Below, piece by piece: positions 21,188 through 22,183 of a stretch of DNA of 22,183 nt. Source of the stretch: CAYPQL01 sp964412905. Its GTDB lineage: Bacteria > Patescibacteriota > Minisyncoccia > JAHIHE01 > JAGLIN01. The stretch's first letter is position 1. Each line of letters starts with the position of its first letter. The DNA lies in NCBI GenBank assembly GCA_964412905.1, contig CAYPQL010000025.1, forward strand, positions 1-22,183. The letters run 5' to 3'. The position numbers and the translations under genes were made by a program. Below the pieces are notes generated by a model. That model did no database searches. It was not told the origin of the DNA and was given only the letters and a program-made list of their open reading frames with translations.

Positions 21188-21237
21188 GAGGCGATAATGA
21201 CTTTGGAAAACATTTCAAACTCATCGCCTCTTTTTTT
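21188..21237 (+). terminator. Intrinsic terminator after the helical-repeat gene
   Basis: GAGGCGAT (21188-21195) pairs perfectly with ATCGCCTC (21223-21230) and is followed by seven T. The loop of 27 bases is long for a terminator. Confidence 0.75.
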
Positions 21238-21285
21238 ATTTCGCCAAACCTGTATAATTATCGCATAACTTGCTTAAACAATAAA

Positions 21286-22183
21286 ATGAATTTTCACGCA
21301 AGAATGTTTCCAAAAATTGAGAAGGCGACTTTTGATGTTTCGGTCGTGCATTTTCTGCTGATGTTCGGCTACAAAATTTTCTCGCTTTATTATCCGCTGT
21401 TTTTGGTTTCAATCGGACTTTCCGTGATTAAAGTCGGCTGGGTTTATCTGTTGATTTACGGAACGATCGCCGTTGCCGCCGTCGGAGCGAATTTTTGGAT
21501 TCATAAAATAAATCCCGCTAAAGCGGCCGCCGCGGGAATTTTCGGATACGGCATTTACGCTTTGCTGATGCTGTTTAATACCGGCATGGTAATTTTTTAC
21601 GCGGCGCAAATCTTGCTTGGCGTTTCCGCCGCGCTCTGGCTTGTGTCGCTGAAATCAATCATCATTGAATCCCGGCCGGAAAACTATAATTCCAGCTTTG
21701 GCTGGTTTTATTCGGCGCCGGAATACGCTTCGGCTTTGGCTCCGGCAATCGGCGGATTGGTTATTTATAAATTCGGCTTCGGAGGAGTGTTCGCCCTGAG
21801 CGTCCTAATTCAATTTATCAACGGCTTCTACGCTTATTTCAAACTTAGGAATATAAATATTGCCGGCGCTAAAACTTCCGGCTTCTCTCCAAAACCTCAA
21901 GCTTTCAATTCTAAAAAACTGAAAGAAAATTATCAAACGATTTTTCGCTCGCTTAAAAAAGACAAAATCACTTCATTCGCTCTCGCGGTAATATTTATCG
22001 CTTTGATTTTGGGCGGGATATATCGGCCGTATTTTGTTTTATTTCTGAAAGATTTGAATTACAGCCAAAACGAAATCATCGGTTTTTTCTCTCTGCTTTC
22101 GCTTGTCTTTATTCCTCTAAGCTGGATGGCGATAAAATTTATCGGCAAAATTTCAAGCTATAAAAATATTTCTTTCGGCGTCC
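21286..22183 (+). CDS. MFS-type transporter (3' end beyond the window)
   Basis: From the ATG at 21286 the frame stays open to the last base (299 complete codons), so the gene is cut by the window edge. It begins MNFHARMFPKIEKATFDVSV and shows at least eight hydrophobic helices, for example VGWVYLLIYGTIAVAAVGAN, FYAAQILLGVSAALWLVSL and FALAVIFIALILGGIYRPYF. The mid-protein loop is long and charged (SKKLKENYQTIFRSLKKDKI). The pattern of six helices, a cytoplasmic loop and further helices, and the early ALWLVSLKSIIIESRPENYN (a family-like region around helix 4-5), fit the major facilitator superfamily. The substrate is unknown. TATAAT at 21253-21258 could be its -10 box, but no good -35 is seen. 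Confidence 0.8.
   Translation, partial: MNFHARMFPKIEKATFDVSVVHFLLMFGYKIFSLYYPLFLVSIGLSVIKVGWVYLLIYGTIAVAAVGANFWIHKINPAKAAAAGIFGYGIYALLMLFNTGMVIFYAAQILLGVSAALWLVSLKSIIIESRPENYNSSFGWFYSAPEYASALAPAIGGLVIYKFGFGGVFALSVLIQFINGFYAYFKLRNINIAGAKTSGFSPKPQAFNSKKLKENYQTIFRSLKKDKITSFALAVIFIALILGGIYRPYFVLFLKDLNYSQNEIIGFFSLLSLVFIPLSWMAIKFIGKISSYKNISFGV

Overview
The window looks like a chromosomal contig from an uncultured, AT-rich bacterium with a small genome, most probably of the Candidate Phyla Radiation (Patescibacteria, Parcubacteria-like). This is inferred from gene content and style: short single-copy housekeeping genes (RNase Y, HU, L9, L27, CTP synthase) mixed with cell-envelope genes (glycosyltransferase, O-antigen ligase-like protein, LCP protein, carboxy-terminal processing protease), a thioredoxin-CcdA fusion, and intergenic gaps full of palindromes and 7-8 nt tandem repeats. 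Genes that end in TGA at the expected length (pyrG, the EamA gene) show that TGA is a stop. No rRNA, tRNA, CRISPR array or intact transposase gene was found.

Layout. 1-2001 is a very AT-rich block: a possible mobile-element end, a strong promoter, a Gfo/Idh/MocA-type oxidoreductase split by a frameshift at an A7 run, and a Nudix hydrolase. 2002-3524 is gene-poor but structured. It holds two mini-genes that each have a strong Shine-Dalgarno and a terminator: a 44-aa peptide carrying the motif WGRVGGPHP twice, and a 61-aa membrane peptide. Around them lie a 35-bp direct repeat and minus-strand fragments of decayed genes. 3525-6483 holds rny, a YmdB-like phosphodiesterase and HU; rny and ymdB are also neighbours in Bacillus. 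6614-10926 is an envelope polysaccharide block (GT4 glycosyltransferase, Wzy/WaaL-like protein, LCP attachment protein). 11193-13759 carries the S41 protease, a half-size EamA transporter, acylphosphatase and L9. 14024-15655 is pyrG, convergent with the minus-strand pair methyltransferase-rpmA (15857-17460). 17530-19521 holds a membrane-anchored Ada-type metal-binding protein and the thioredoxin-CcdA fusion on the minus strand. 19522-20432 is a repeat cluster with a 100-N scaffold gap. The window ends with a helical-repeat protein of unknown function and an MFS transporter cut by the window edge.

Repeats are a main theme. At least seven palindromic elements bounded by TGTCAT/ATGACA-like ends, or of similar design, are present. 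One sits in frame inside the O-antigen ligase-like gene, and one appears to supply the -35 box of pyrG. A second palindrome family has stems that differ between copies while staying paired. Short tandem arrays lie at many gene junctions, and the scaffold gap falls inside one. The least explained locus is the twin-motif mini-gene at 2351-2485 and its surroundings.
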